Positions 1-14,527 of a stretch of DNA of 64,000 bases are shown one piece after another. The stretch is from Branchiostoma floridae (lineage: Eukaryota; Chordata; Leptocardii; Amphioxiformes; Branchiostomatidae): NCBI RefSeq assembly GCF_000003815.2, contig NC_049984.1, positions 7,531,371 to 7,595,370 of the forward strand. Direction: 5' to 3'. Each line of letters opens with the position of its first letter. The stretch's first letter is position 1. The position numbers and the translations under genes were made by a program. The notes beneath the pieces were generated by a model, which was not told the DNA's origin, made no database searches, and was given only the letters and a program-made list of their open reading frames with translations.

Positions 1-3000
1 TCACGGATTTCACCTTTTCACAGCGCAGTTTCTTTGGACAGGACCAAAGTGATGATGTTGCTTGGTGAGGAGAAGTCTTAGCCGCAGGCGGCCAGACTCG
101 TGATAATCTGTAGCTCCGAGTTCATCCTGCTTTTCCTGATGGTGTAAACATGGGAGGATATAAAGGCTACAGTGTTAGCCAGACATATCACCTGACCTTT
201 CTGAGAAACGAGCTGTAATACTACACCATCCCACTGGAAGATTTGGAAAGTTTTGCAATGTTGTAAAGTGTGGTGAAGTTTACTTTTATAGTAGTGTTAT
301 AAAAATGTGGCAAGTGCGCGAAATTTTAAACTGGACGGTATCAAATATATGTTGACTAAATGAACGAATCAAATAAATTGATCAAGATAGAAAATGTAGA
401 TATCTTTTATGAAAGTGCCTTTTTTTGCAACAAATCAGAACAGTTCTGAATACCTGCATGAAGATCAAAATAAGACAGTGTAAAAAAAGGAATATATATA
501 GCTACCTCATTTGAAAACTGCTTTTAAGACACAGCAGACTAAGAATGTAGCGATTCTCTATAGAACCGCTATCTCAATCTTTCTGCTTCCTTGCGTGGTT
601 AGCAATTGAAAAGATTGAACCAGCAGTTACAACAGAGGATGGTAGAGAAAGACTGAAGATCAGATAGAGCAGATGTTTTAGACGAATCAGCAACTATGAT
701 ATGTAAATCCCTGTAAAACCAACAGGTTTATAGCCTGTGGCTGTATGCCAACATGACTACCTGGGGGGTCCGGTCGCCCCTGTCCGTTCTCATTACACAG
801 TTTTGAGTAACAAGAAAATGAAGCGAAGACACGCTGAGCTCCAGACCACATGATTTTCTGCCCTCCAGGCCCTCTCTGCAGTGCAGGTGTGATCAGTATG
901 ATTAAATCAGTGCATAATGAGGGATCATATGGCCCTCTGTGGTGGCTATTAATGTACAGCCACTCTCAGATCAAATCAGCAGCAGCTAAGTATCTCCTCG
1001 GGCAACTTGGACTCTTTCATCAGCTGATTTTAAAGACTAAAAATAGAAACCAATATCTTGCGTTTTTGAAGCATAGAAACCAGTGGTACCGTTACTATCT
1101 ATAGCATTACATCATAATAGTTTTCTGTATCATAATACGTTGTATTTTACTTTGTCTGTGATGTAGAGATATGATCTGTAGGGATTAACAGTTGCTGGAC
1201 ATGGACAATCCCCCAATACAGGTGTTGTCTGCACCTTACTATTGAATGGACAATTTATAGAGCGCCCTATAACAGGTCATTGTTGCTGCAGGGTGTATGT
1301 ACTGTTAATCTGAAGTACTGTTAACCTGCTTGTTTCTGTGTTTTGGACAGTCTCAACAAATAGCAGCAGTAGATTTTTGGTTTATAACAATTGGATGCAT
1401 TCTTCCCTGAAACAGTATGGATGGTTACAGACAGAAAACAACAGTATCCCCATCTGAGGTCTGAGAAATCCCAGCTTTGTGTACAGTTTTGTTTATTTAA
1501 TAGACAAGGAGACACAGATGTCTTACATAAATGTGACTACAGCACTTCGATTTTTTCAAGATGGACAGATGCCTACTACACTTTGTACTTTGATTTTTCT
1601 CGCAAAAAAAGTCAGCCTCACAGACAGAATACGTACGCTTTAGCAAGGAAGTTTCTATCTAGTATCAGGTTAATGAAACTTCATTGGTTTTAATGATATG
1701 TTTCATTATTGTATGTTTGGAAAAACATGTTGAATTAGAAATGAATTTTATTATCGAAAGACTGATTTCTGTGAATTATATTAGCCACAAAGACCTCAAA
1801 GTCAAAGCTAACATTGATCAAACAGAGTAAATTTTCGCTCAAAAGTCGAAGCATCGAAACTGGAGAAATGATTCAGTAAACTGACTTCTTGTATGCAAAT
1901 GTATTTCAACTGTGATAATAGAAAGTTCTGGACCAAATTATAGGTTACTCCACACATGCCACATGCTGCAGGCAGACACCAAGCATTAACACCTCTAATC
2001 ACCCATTCTCTTCTCACACATCTGCCCATCCTGTCTGCTCAAGTTTTCACACCTTCCCTCTCTCTCTATTCTCACCTGGTGGACCAGGTAGAATAAGTAT
2101 TGGGTGTGGTCACCACACCTTTTGTTGTAGCCATGGCAACAGGGGCTAGACATTTCTTCCAGCAGCTGTGTTTGGTAGGGATAGCCTAACCACAGAACAT
2201 CTGGTGGAGAGGGGGAAACTGGGAGGGTCCAGCCAATTTTGGAGGCCAGGTGTTTGACGGCTCCAACCCATGTTTATCCCAGTGGTTTTCTGCACCTCCT
2301 AAAGAGCTTGCCCACAGTGTGGAACGCATGCTAGCTCCAGAACAGTACATGAAACCACCCGGTCCTCATTCAGGGTTTACCAAGCTGAAAACATCTGTTT
2401 GTTGTGTTGTGAGAAAGAGATCGGAGTCTGGAAGGAGTAGCATTTGGGAAGCCGTGGGCTGCAGTGTTCTAACGTGCACTTATCCCAGCTTGCCGTCGCA
2501 CCTCGCCATTCCCCCATAGGAGTCACTGATATACATAACAGTTGGTACGGGGACGAACAAAGGAAGAAAGTTCCTTTTCATGCACTTTCTCCTCTGTTTT
2601 TCTTGCCATCTGTTGTACTTACTTGGTAGGAGACAGGAAGAAATGTCAGGAGGTCTCTTCTGCTGTTCCATTTCCCTCTTACACCATTTACAATTATCAC
2701 ATGTGTATACTAACAGGTTCTAGTAGGCATTGGTTTGGTCACAAGAAGTCTAAAAATGTCATGATCCCAACTTTTTTATTATATCATAAATCAACATTTT
2801 TCAGGTGTTCTCTTCTATATGATAGTGTGTGGCAAGTACTTAGTATTATATTGATAATATCATTTATTTGGATGGTAATCTAGAGTTCATCATCTAGTAT
2901 GAATGCCAGAACTGACCACCATTGTACCTCTATTTGTCTGAGTAGCCCAGGGACTTGACCTGGACAAAGGCTACTAATCTGAACATGTGCAAATGCTGTC

Positions 3001-3851
3001 CACTTCACAATGAACATGTTAGGACCTTTTCTTGTTTTAGTGCCATATTGTTGGACATACAGTCATCAGAGTTTCAGTCATGAGGTTTTCCTCTACTCCC
3101 TATAATACACAGCAAAAGCCAGGCATTGAGCTGTTCTGTAGGTTTATATCCTGGAGGGTACCTGCCCAGTTTTATTGTCCCTTCTGTTGAGCTAATCTGC
3201 AGCACATGTGTGTAATGCAGTAGCACCTCTATGCTGACACCAGCCTCATTCATCAGCCAGCTGAGACCCTGACACCCCCCCCCCCTTCTGACACTTGTTC
3301 TAGATATCTGCATATCAGGCCATGTTGATTGGATCATATGGTGACATCCTCAGGTAGCCCTAAGCTGATGCAGGTGTGCAAATTAAAAAAGGGCCCCAAA
3401 AGGTGCCCTCATTATTAAAAATCTAAGTGATAAGGAAGGTTGAAAAAAGACTATTATGGTCTTTTTTCAAATCTTCTTCTTTGACTTTGGAATTGACTTT
3501 GGGCCAGTTTGGCATTCTGCAACATAAGTATTCCATTTCCCAATATTTTGTGTGTTTTTTTCAGTTCATGGCACATTTGCTCATTTTGAAGCTGCTTTGT
3601 TTAATTTACGTTATGGCCAAAAACTTTTTTTAGGAAACAGAAGAAAACTGATGCTCACAAACTGATGTCATCCGTAAAATCAAATCATCGTGGCTTTCTG
3701 TATAGTACTTATGAGACATTGATGGTTTGATGTCTTCCTGACAAGCTTTATGTTTATCCTAGAAGAAGCACAGTAGAATTAGTGATTGTGTTTTCCAACT
3801 CTGCCTGAGGGTACTCCCTTGTGTCACAAACAGGATATGAGAAAAATAGAA

Positions 3852-4150
3852 ACATTACATAAACATATACCATGCCTTTATTTTTTTCCCTTTTTGATGG
3901 TGGTATGTTGATATATTGTATATGAAAGCTGTATTACCCAAGAAAATAAAGTCAAAGCCAAGGAGTTAAAGATACCATTGTCATAGTCCTAAAAACGATC
4001 TAACATTACATAAACATATACCATCTCTTTATTATTTTTTCACTTCCTTTTTTATGGTGGTCTGTTGGAACAAATTAAGAATGTATGTGAAAGCTGTTGC
4101 TACTTTATTACCCTACAAAGTAAAGTCAAAGTCAACAAGTTACGGATACT
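3852..4150. repeat. Diverged tandem duplication, about 155-bp period
   Basis: The sequence from acattacataaacatatacc through the T-rich tract, gtatatgaaagctg and aataaagtcaaagcc occurs at about 3852-3978 and again at about 4008-4150, with substitutions and small indels. No coding content. Confidence 0.7.
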
Positions 4151-7100
4151 GTAGATTTATAAAAAGAGATATAACAGTGCACATGAGTTGCAGACAGCAC
4201 ACCTATCACACCTGCCTGTTATTAGTCTGACAACAAAGAATGCAGACAGGTTGCAGCTGGAGGCCCCGAGGGCATAGCGGTCCGCCTTGTGTCTGTGTCG
4301 ACTCCTGATTACTGAGTCATGAGCGCTTTTCCTTCAAAATAACGGAACCTGCCTTCAGATACAGGAAAAAGAAATAACCTTTTCAGTTCTGTGATCTAAC
4401 TCTTTCAGGTCTTCACAGAAATAAAATTATTCAGGCAATACATACTAGTAGTTGTGCAATTCTTCTGAGATCAAAGTGAAAGTAAAAATGTATCAGACCA
4501 AGGAAGTTAAAACATTTATAGCCATCCGTGGCATAATCGGTGGCTGAATATCACAATAAAAGTATTGTTACTCTTCTCATGATCATTATACGTAAATTGT
4601 CATAATTATAAACTGTTGTTAGATATGCTTTTTTAGATGTTTTTTTTAAATTATTTTTCCCAATGCCTGTCTCAAAAGCTGATATTCCCCTGACAGTTGG
4701 ACTAATTTAATATAGATGTAACAACCTAACTTGGTCATCTTCCCAACCCAGCAGCTGTTGGTAGATGATATATGTCAGCTGGCATTGTCTTGGTCCTTTT
4801 GTTAGTGAACTATGTAGGGTTGTGGGTGACCTATTGTGTTTTGGGGCAGGGTTGGACAGGCAGGTTTTGTTATGGAGAGGAGGCACATTCATGAGCTAGC
4901 CCACTGTAGTAGTCTCCTCCTGTCATGCTTATGTATGGCTTCCCCTTCTGTGGGATATACCATTTTCAGACACAGATACGAAATACAACTTAGCAAAATT
5001 GTAGTTTTCTTTAAGTTTTCTTCAATAAAAATGTGATGTGTAGTTTTTATTTCAACTCTAGTAAAAAGAATGATTCTATGATGTCTACTCAAAGTAATTT
5101 TGGTACCCCCATAATAAGTGGTAGATCCTGTCACCCCCCATTAAATCCCCAGTGGTGGTACCTTCCACTTTAATTCATCTGGTGATCCATTGAGTAAACT
5201 GCATGTTTTACAAAGGCTGTGGCAGCCAGAGGGTTAGGCTGGTAGTGCTGCATCTGTCCATGTGCTGAAACCATTTACAGGATCCAAAACAAGTTGGTGA
5301 ATTCTCCCCTGTTCTTGCTCAATCTTATTGCTGAACACACTATAATTCAGAGTTCTGCTATAAGAAGAGAGGGCAGACAGTTTGAACAGTGAAATTTGTG
5401 GACTGCGTAGACTACTCAGGAGGAGAGAGACAGTGTTGCTGGAAGCCGCACTGCACTGGGAACTGTGTATGGGAGCCTTGTCGCTGGAAACAGGTGGGCT
5501 GGACTGGGCTTTGTGTGCCTCGACTCAATAACCTTAGATTTGTATTTGCAGTAGGATATAAATGTGGCCTAATAGGGAAATGTAATTTGGGTGGTTATAT
5601 TTGTTTGCAAAGATTGCACTAAACGTACTGTGAAATGTCCATCAAAAAACAATTTATGATCCCTTTGTGTTTTATCAAGAAAAATGCAATAACCAGAATG
5701 GTATTCTTTGTTGTAGATTGTAGTTGTAAATTATAAGTCACTATTTCTTTCTTTATTCCTAAACAATGTTTAACGCTTACATCTTTTTCCCTTGTATCTA
5801 TGCATAGAATGTGTTATCTACGATCACGTACAAGGGCAAAAGTTTAATCATTGTTTGCACATCTGTTCTGTTTATCTCCGGCAGTACTATCTCAGCATCT
5901 TGAAAAGAATTGTAAGACTTTCTCCTGGCATCTGTACGGCTTCCTGTGTGACTGTACACACATGGTGCTTCTCTGCATTCTCTGCAGTGTACTTGGTTCT
6001 TGTGACTAGTACAAAGATTTGTATGCTTTCTGTTTCATTGCCGTTTCAATGTGAAGCCCCCCACCAAAGTCTGATAGACGAAAGTATGGTTTCATTGTCA
6101 TTGTAGCAGTGGAGAAATGGGATATTTTCTGTGGCCACTAGATAAATGGATGTTCTTTTCATTCACAGTTACTAATTTTTTAAAGGTATCATTTCGATTT
6201 TGCCCTACAAATACAATGTGCAACTCTTTTGCCTCTTGTATTCAGTGTTTGATAGTGAGTTTTCCAAAACCAAATGCCTACAACAACATGTAACATAGAA
6301 ATCTGTTGTGTGAGTATTATTTCATTCACCAAAGAAGATCTGCAGAGTCCTTGCAAAGGTCTTGATTCATGTAGAAATAGATCTCCTCCCAGATGTGTGC
6401 TTGCATGTCTTGATGACTGCATGTGGCACTGTTTATTCTGGCCTTGGTACCCAGCTGGTCCACTGATCAACTGGCTCATGATCTAATGGATATTGAATGT
6501 CTGGTTTGGGAATATAGTAGCTAGACAGGACAGTTAATTGTTCTATTTCATTATTACTGAATGTCATTTCATTTACTTTGGATTTCCCAATACCGGGGTT
6601 GCTCATCTTGCATTTCTCAGTAGTCATGTTTTGTTCTTGTGAAAGGGAAATAATGTCAAGGGCTCTTTTGGCATGTTACATAAATGTTAGGTAACATTGT
6701 CACTGCTATAAAGGCATTGACAAGTTTGAAATCCTTGTATGAATTCGGGCACTTTGAGACCAGGGCTTGAACGAGGATATAAGTGGTTTTAGGACTCAGG
6801 TGTTCTGTGCATTAGTGGTACTTAAAAAAAACACCAATAGCATATCCCGCAAATCCTTTCCACATTTTCAGCCATAACTTCAAATTGTAGAAAAATCAAT
6901 ACCATGACAACTGGGGAGGTGTAACAGTTGTGCTATGTGTGAGGAACAAATGACAACATTTAGAAAGGGCTTAGCGGTGGTTGTAGCTTATAAGTAGGTG
7001 ATTCTGTGTGTGTTGAACTCAGGTGTGGTGAAAGGCTGTCAGTAGCTCACCTGGCCTTTCCATAATGGATAGTCCTGCCTGCTGCTGGGTTAATTGCCAC

Positions 7101-8706
7101 ATTACATAAACTGCTGAGGAAAATGATCTCAGTATACATCGTTTCAGAGTCTCTATGACCTACTAGTATTCTAACCAACAGACAGTAGTTCAGGAGTTAA
7201 TCATTGGTGATGCTTTTTCCTGGACTTCTTTATACGTGCTCGGTTATTATCTGCAAGCAAAATGTGCTGAATGAGTTGCTAGTTATATGCTATTGTAGGT
7301 GACATTATGGGTCTGGTCAGTATTTCCCCTCGTTATTAAACAACAGACGGCGGCATCTCTGTGCCAGGTGTTTTGTTCAGAACCTGAGGGGCAACAATGT
7401 GGGACTGCCTTCTCAACTGCATGCAGCTGGCAGTGGGAGTCCCTACTTTCACTGGGCACTTTCACCGTGAAATCATAGATGCCATGCTTAGAACCACAGC
7501 TTTGACAACAATCTGTTTTCCCTCTGTCCCTGGGAGATATATTGCAGCCTGTGCTGGGAGGGCGTTCAGGCTGTGTTTTCTGATGGGGTGTTCAGTCCAT
7601 AGCAGTCTAAATACTTCCCTTTTCTTATCCCAGGAATCATTGTCCAGGGAATTGTGAATTCCTTACTAAATGCTGTTTCAACAGGACAAATCTGGAAACT
7701 CTTCTCCTCTGCTATTAATTGTAATCACACAAAAATTCTGTTTTTACAGAATAGTGTGCAACATGCACCTCATCTCTGATTGGTACTTGTTCAATTTAGT
7801 AAAGGATTTTATTGTTAGTAGCTTCCTCATTGTTCTTGAAATGAGCAACAAGGAAGTCAATCTGTCCTCCAGTGTTGGTAACAGACATGTGGCTTGTATC
7901 AGCGGGTCCCTAGGGTGTTAGCCTCAGGTGGCAGACCTTCTGCTGAAAGGCACTAATGAATAGACATCACTGATGAAGACCTCTAATTAACGAGATCCTG
8001 TCACTGGACATTTGCATATGTGGGGTGAAAGTGGGGCCTAAGCAGATGGAAGGACCTGGCTGTGTTTTGTGCCCGTTTTTTGCCGCAGTGGATGGTATTG
8101 ACGATTGGTACCCTTTTCCTAGGAGGAGATGAAACGTTAAAGTGTACCGATGTCGCAAAAACAGGGCTGGCATAAAACAGAGAATAAGCCGGTTCCTTAC
8201 TTCTGCTTGGATAACTCTTCCTCTCTAATAGTTCAAAAAAGATTTTCTGTTTTTAATGAAAATTTGTCTAGTGTATTTGACAAAAAGCTCTATTTTCGTA
8301 TGTAGTTTCTGTGTTTGATATTGGTTTCGTTTTCATACACATGACACAAATTTATCAACATTTATAACCAATAGGGAGGAACTGTTGGAAAGCTATAATG
8401 GTTTTCATTCCAACTGCATATATTAACACACTTAGATCCATCTGTGTTTTTGTTATTCTAAGTCTGTTGTCTTCGATAAGTTGGCAGTGCTAAAGAGCAT
8501 CTATGTATTTATCAGAGTAGTCTGCCCTTTCTGGTCCACTACCCCTACAAACCACCACCTGTCAGGTTCGGAGCAGACACTACCCAAAAAGGCAGCGCTT
8601 TTCTGCAGACAACGGGCTGTAGAATGGGTGCCAGCTAGTGTGAATACCGGAAGAACGTGTGATTAAATTGCTAGGATTGTCTGCGGAGTGTCTGGCGAGC
8701 TTTCAG

Positions 8707-8880
8707 ATCATGAATATTTGCAACGCTTACCAAAACAGCAGCTTCTACAGAATTTAGAGAAATGTGAAGCAGTTCAAGGAACTCGATTTCTACAAACTAC
8801 CAAAAACTTCCTATCAGATGTCAATAAATTTGTCCTTCAGTTAGATAGCATGTCTTTACAGGATTCTCCACAGGGATAAC
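8707..8880 (+). CDS. Unidentified protein-like ORF, possible terminal exon or relic
   Basis: The sequence after ctttcag reads HEYLQRLPKQQLLQNLEKCE and continues for about 58 codons as a Leu/Gln/Glu-rich, probably helical segment, to a TAA at 8878-8880. The frame is open back to 8667. The composition looks more protein-like than the other short ORFs of this region, but codon use is AT-rich, the pyrimidine tract before the cag is poor, and I recognise no family. It may be a chance ORF, a last exon of an unrelated small gene, or a decayed copy. Confidence 0.15.
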
Positions 8881-11800
8881 ATTCAAGATTTTATCATATG
8901 TAAAAAAGAATTGTTCTTCACTGTTTTTTTTTAGAACAGAAAGGCAGGTTTTTGATGTTTCACTAGGCAATTAGCATTTCTGAAGGTAGCCATATTGATA
9001 TATTTAGAGGGTTAAATATGACCATGCAGTTTCCACCCTGTTAACTATGCACCAAGTGGTCCACTGAGCAGAACTAACAAGGTCAACTTCACTTTCTTTC
9101 ATAGCGCCCAATTGGCTGAAATCAGGCTGATCCTTTCCAGAGTGTCCCTCATAATCCAATCAACTGAGTCGACCTGGCCAGTTTGTTGAGTGATAAATGA
9201 TGTGGTCTTTCAGTGAGTGAGCAACTGTTTAGAGATGGACATAACAGAAGGGCAATTTTATATTGTCTGTAGACTTAGAATGATATCTTTCCCACTATTT
9301 TCATATGAGTTAACTTTATTGCATGGCAATTATACACAGTACAATGTATGTCAGCAACTGTAGTACTACACAGAGTTTTTTCTTTCATACAGTTGTTTTG
9401 TTAGAAGCCCTCCAGAAAGTCAACATTTCCTGGAGCCTGAAGCGAAACTGTTTGACTCCACCACGGGGAGTCTGAGATCAGGTGATTAATGGTTCATGTA
9501 ATCATGAACCTGCCACTAGAACAACAATGGCACACCTGGCCACTTACCTTAATTGATAACGTAGCATGCTTAGGTTTCACCTGCCATTCGCTGACAAATA
9601 ACAGGCGTAATATCCCATTGTCGGGGGTGACGTTGACTTATGATCAAAACAAGGAGAAGGCTTGCAGCTGAAGTTCATGACTAGGATACAGAATTGATAT
9701 TCAGCTATTCCACTTCAGAACAACGTTACAACTTCACTTCACATCAAGTATATTTTTTTAAAGAATACACATATTATAAGGCATTGTACTTTATTACCAT
9801 GCATTTAAATTATCCTAATAATTATTTGGAACCATTACAATCTGTTTTACAGCATTGATCTACCAGTGAATTTGAATTTGCCATAAAATGCAAAAAGTTT
9901 GTCTCTGTATATTACCACCCTAGTTGTTCAACCTGCTTTATTGTTCTTAATCTTATACTTATTTTTTAATGAGAAGCGAAGAAAGGACAGGGATACAGTG
10001 GGTCATAGTAGAATATGGAAAATGGTGAATATGAATAATTCAGATGCTGAGTGGACACCTGGACCTTACAAGGACACTCTGCACACCTGGCCACTGTAAT
10101 TTATGATATCTCGTGATAGGACGCAACATGTCACTCGTCTTATGCGAAGATTAACGACCCTAGTTTCACATGGACCCTCCCATGATTTGCCATTGGAGAA
10201 GCATTTTTTTCCCATCTCCAACATGGCCAAGACTCATAGCTGTAAGATGTTTCTAGGTTATCATAGCGAATGCTTTGATTGAACAAAAGACACTGCGCAC
10301 ACCACTGTCATCACATGTTGTGACAAACTCCAAAGGGACTTTGTAATTCACATCTGATAAAAGCTGTGGTATGATAACATGTATTATTAATCATGCATAA
10401 GGGGATCCAGGAAAGTTTAGCAGATCGTGAAAGGCAGATGGTTTGGGTCATGTGTAGCTTTTGTCATTCCAATCTGTCTGCCGCTGATAAAAACCATGAT
10501 GTTTCTATTCTTTATGATATGATAGATGTATGATGGAAAGGTGAAAATGATAACAAGACCGTTCTATACTCATTGCTGATAGCATGTAGCCATTCGTCAG
10601 TCTCATAAGACTATAAATAGTATGTTTTCTACACGTTGCTGATAATATGGCCCTTTATTGTATTGATGCAACAAAAAGCAGTGACTTTTGTATAGCCAAC
10701 AATGTACAAAATAAATCTTAAAATTCTGCTTACAAAATGAGCAACAAAGGCTGAATAAAGCAGTGATATCATGTTGCAATCAGGTAACTCATCTCTGGCA
10801 TATTTCTCCTGTAATGTTATACAATAAACTGATGAAGGAGTGAAATTGGCACAGTGGTCTCCAACAGCTATTTCTTAAACAAAACTTTTAACAGAAATTT
10901 TCTTAAGGCATGGTTTGTTTAAGTTTTGGTGCTTTGTTTCTTCAGATGTCCAATGGTTGTAGCTAGGAGGTTAGGAGCCTCCTTGGTTGTAGCCATCTGG
11001 GCAGCATCAGAACAGGTGTCACACCAACACCACCCTCCCCACCTGGAGGCAGCCTGTTACTGTAACTGTACTTACTCATAGTAGCAATATCAAATGTAGG
11101 ACAAATTGATGTTTATAATGCAGATATGCTTTTGAAAGCTCTACATGTATTGGACGTTTGATAATGGACTTTCAAAATAATCTTCTTTGTAAAGAAAAAA
11201 AATTGGGGAAATACCAGTCATGAAATTTTAAGCAGGCTTTTGTAATCTTTTTTCTGAGGCTTAGCTAAAAGGTTAGTGTGGCCATGCTGGCAGCTGTCTG
11301 CATACTTACCATTGTAGCCATTGTCCCAGCATGACACATCCATTGGACACAGGTAGAAAGGGACATGACCTGAACTGACCTGAGGGACCCTACCACTTTC
11401 CTAACAATAGAGGGGTGAAGACGATAGGCGCGCCGCTCTTTATACCAGAGAACTCCGTCCGTGGGCGATGAAGAAAGAAGTGTATTTTTAGTCTGGAGAT
11501 GACAAAGGCCTTTCCTTGCAAGACAAAGTATTCCGCTTTTACTGTCTTTGTGTATCTCTCTGCAGGGGTATGATAAAAAGCGTGGAGTTGGAAGATGTTG
11601 AGACATCGGAGCACAGTACCTTATAATTTCACCACAACTAAGCTGTATTTTGCCTGTTCTTAAAACTTTGCCTGCGGTTCACTTGTACCAAGGACATTAT
11701 AATATGATGTCCTTGCTTGTACTTTATTTTGCTCCTTTTTGTAACCCCCTAGGTCAAGTAGGTTTTGCATGCCCAATTAATTGATGTTTTCCTTGTCCCT

Positions 11801-14324
11801 ACATGATCAAATGTCTGTTATACTGACTGATCCATGGCCAGACAGGATGTACTCCAGTCATTTTATCCACCTGGCCTGAATTTGAGGAGACAGACTTTCA
11901 TGTGACACAAACTGGTACAAGGTGCTGCTTAGGCTCAGGCATTCTGTGATGTGAGGTTGTAGCCCAGATATCGATAGCATAGAGTCTGTTCAGTTTCTTC
12001 ATTGCAGTAATTTCAGTATCAGAGATTGCAACTTTATATTATTTTAATTATATGAAAAATTCTAATGAAATGGTTCAAGACACAGTTAAGTCTCTGTAAT
12101 ATTGGTCTCATGATGATAGCAGTGAGAGAATACCTAATGGTACTTTATTCCAAGGCCTTTTGCTAGAATTCTCTCCATTTTGATGCAGTAGAAATGTGAA
12201 AGTTTTTCAATCAAGTTGGCTCTGCAAAAGAACTTGTGTGTAAAACATGATATTAACTTATCTATGGTATTAATTTCATCTTTAGACAACTGGTTAACCC
12301 CTGCAACTTATTATCATTATCAGACATTGTGTTTTTTTATACAGAAGATTTGATAGAAAGTAGAACAAGAATAATCCAAGGATCAGCACAAATACAATGA
12401 CTGACTCCATTCTGTAAGTGTAGAAATGTTTAATTTTATTAGATTCCCCAGGAATTTCTAAAGAGAGCCATATAAATCCTACAGAAGGAGTTGAGCGGGC
12501 AGCTGGAATTCTGGGAATCTGGATCCAGTCAGCTCTTGTCTAATGCAAACACCCTGAGATTGTGGCAAGATCCCGCCAGCCCCCAGCACATGGTTCTAGT
12601 TCTAGTTTGGGTCTGGATATGCACCACCCCCTGGAACACATGGTCCCCACCTGGGGGGCTGGATGGGCTGGTCCAAACAGTACAGGTAAAGTCCTAAAGG
12701 GACAAACCATTTACCTGGTACACGGGGGTGCAAAAAGCCTAAGGATGAGGATGTAGTAGTAGTAGTAGTTCAATTGGAGGGAACTTGAAAAAGAAAGAAG
12801 GGGCATAGATGCACTGTGAAAAAACAGGTATGCTATAGACAGCTTCAATGTCATCCTTTTTGATGTTGCATCTGACAAATTCTAAAACTATGCCAAAGTT
12901 GTCAAACACTTTTGAGTGTCTCTGCGGTCTCGAGGCTGAGAAAGGGGTTTCAAAAGATACTGCACCAAGGGAAAATTATTAAGACCATGCTTTCTAATTA
13001 CCCACAAATGGGATGCCAATGTTTTAAAGAAACTTTGCCAAGGTTTGTCTCTTATTTTGCTGTCGTTTTTTTTAAAATCCAGTATGCATTGATTGGCCTA
13101 CCAAATTATAGAGAGTGCACTGGAAGACCTTTTTTTTACCTGACCCTGTTTTGCTTTTATATCAATATCAGTCTTCAGTTCTGTATAGTTTCCTTTGTGA
13201 GAAAAACAAGACATAAAAAGTAATTGAAGTCAATAAAGGTGCTTTAGTTATCAAGTTTATCATCTTGTTATCAGTCATTCCATTCCCCTTCAGGTAAATG
13301 TCCTTGTCAGCCAGCATCCTAAAGCCTACTTAGCATCATTAAGATAAGACAGACTACTTGAACTGAAGACACATATGCATCTTGTCAAGCCTGCCCATCT
13401 TCTCCTGGCCACTGTAGCCAATCTGTGGCCCTGCTCCTTGAAAGTTTCAAGTTCTTTCCCCAAGGATACCTGGCCCTGTCTTCACCCCTCCACACATGGA
13501 AGTTGTTCTGGGGAGGAATGCGGCTCTACCCTTGGGCCCTGGGCTCCGATTTCTCCCATTCAACAAAACTCCAGTGTCCCCTCAAACTTCCTCAGTTGAG
13601 CAGAGCTTCCAGCCAGGGCGTGATCATACACCCAGATTGCTACCAGATGGCGGAGGAAAGTCTGTATTATTTTCTCTCCTTCTTCTTTCCAATACTCTTC
13701 CCTTTCTCAGTGATAATGTCTTTGCATTTTCATATCGCTGCTTGAATGGTTGCTATGATGTGTCCTTGTGTACTGAAGTATCTTGAGTTAAGTGCCTTGT
13801 AAGTAGTGTAGTAAGGGTTGTAGAACTTAAGTTCTTGGGGAGGGAGGACTGAAGTTGTCCATCCTTGCAAGATGGAACACAGGCCCGTTTGTTTAGGAAG
13901 ATTATAGTTCCATCTGTCAGAGATATCCTGTTGAGTATATAGGTTGACAGTGAACATACTTGATTAATCAATATTTCTATAATGAGTGATCTCTTTGTTA
14001 TTTATGTCAGGTCTTCAGTCATTTATGTCAGTCATCAAAAATTGATAGTATGATTGTAGAATTTCTTTGTCGTATTATGATGAATTATGGTGTATGATAG
14101 ACGGAAGTTGAGATTGAAGTGACATATTGTTACTAGTTCAGAACATGCCTCATGTTTCCTGGCTGTAGTTTTGTTGACAAGTTTGTGCTTTTGAAAACAG
14201 CAGTGTTGTTGATAGAAACTGCCATGAATTCACATTAGTTCCATATGTGTATATGTATGTTGGTGACAGCCTTCTGTCAATCACTCTTTGTATATGGCAC
14301 ATGTAGATCTAGCATCTGCACAAA

Positions 14325-14527
14325 AGAGGGTCTGCATGGGGGGTTCCGACAACGATTTACACTGAATTCAGAAGAACCCCCTACGTATTACGCTAAATCA
14401 AGGAAGGCAATTACGCTAAAGTTGGTCGCCTCGCTACGAATTACGTAGATAAGATGGTTTTCCCTACGAATTACGGGAAATAAAATAGGCTGCCTACGTC
14501 TTACGTAAAAGAGCATGCAGACCCTCT
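14325..14527. mobile_element. Fold-back MITE-like element with 13-bp terminal inverted repeats
   Basis: Left end agagggtctgcat (14325-14337) and right end atgcagaccctct (14515-14527) are perfect inverted repeats. The interior repeats the theme tacgNNttacg several times. Near-identical 37-bp sequences flank it at 14288-14324 and 14528-14564 (two differences). A related internal fragment is at about 28050-28085. No coding capacity. Confidence 0.75.
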
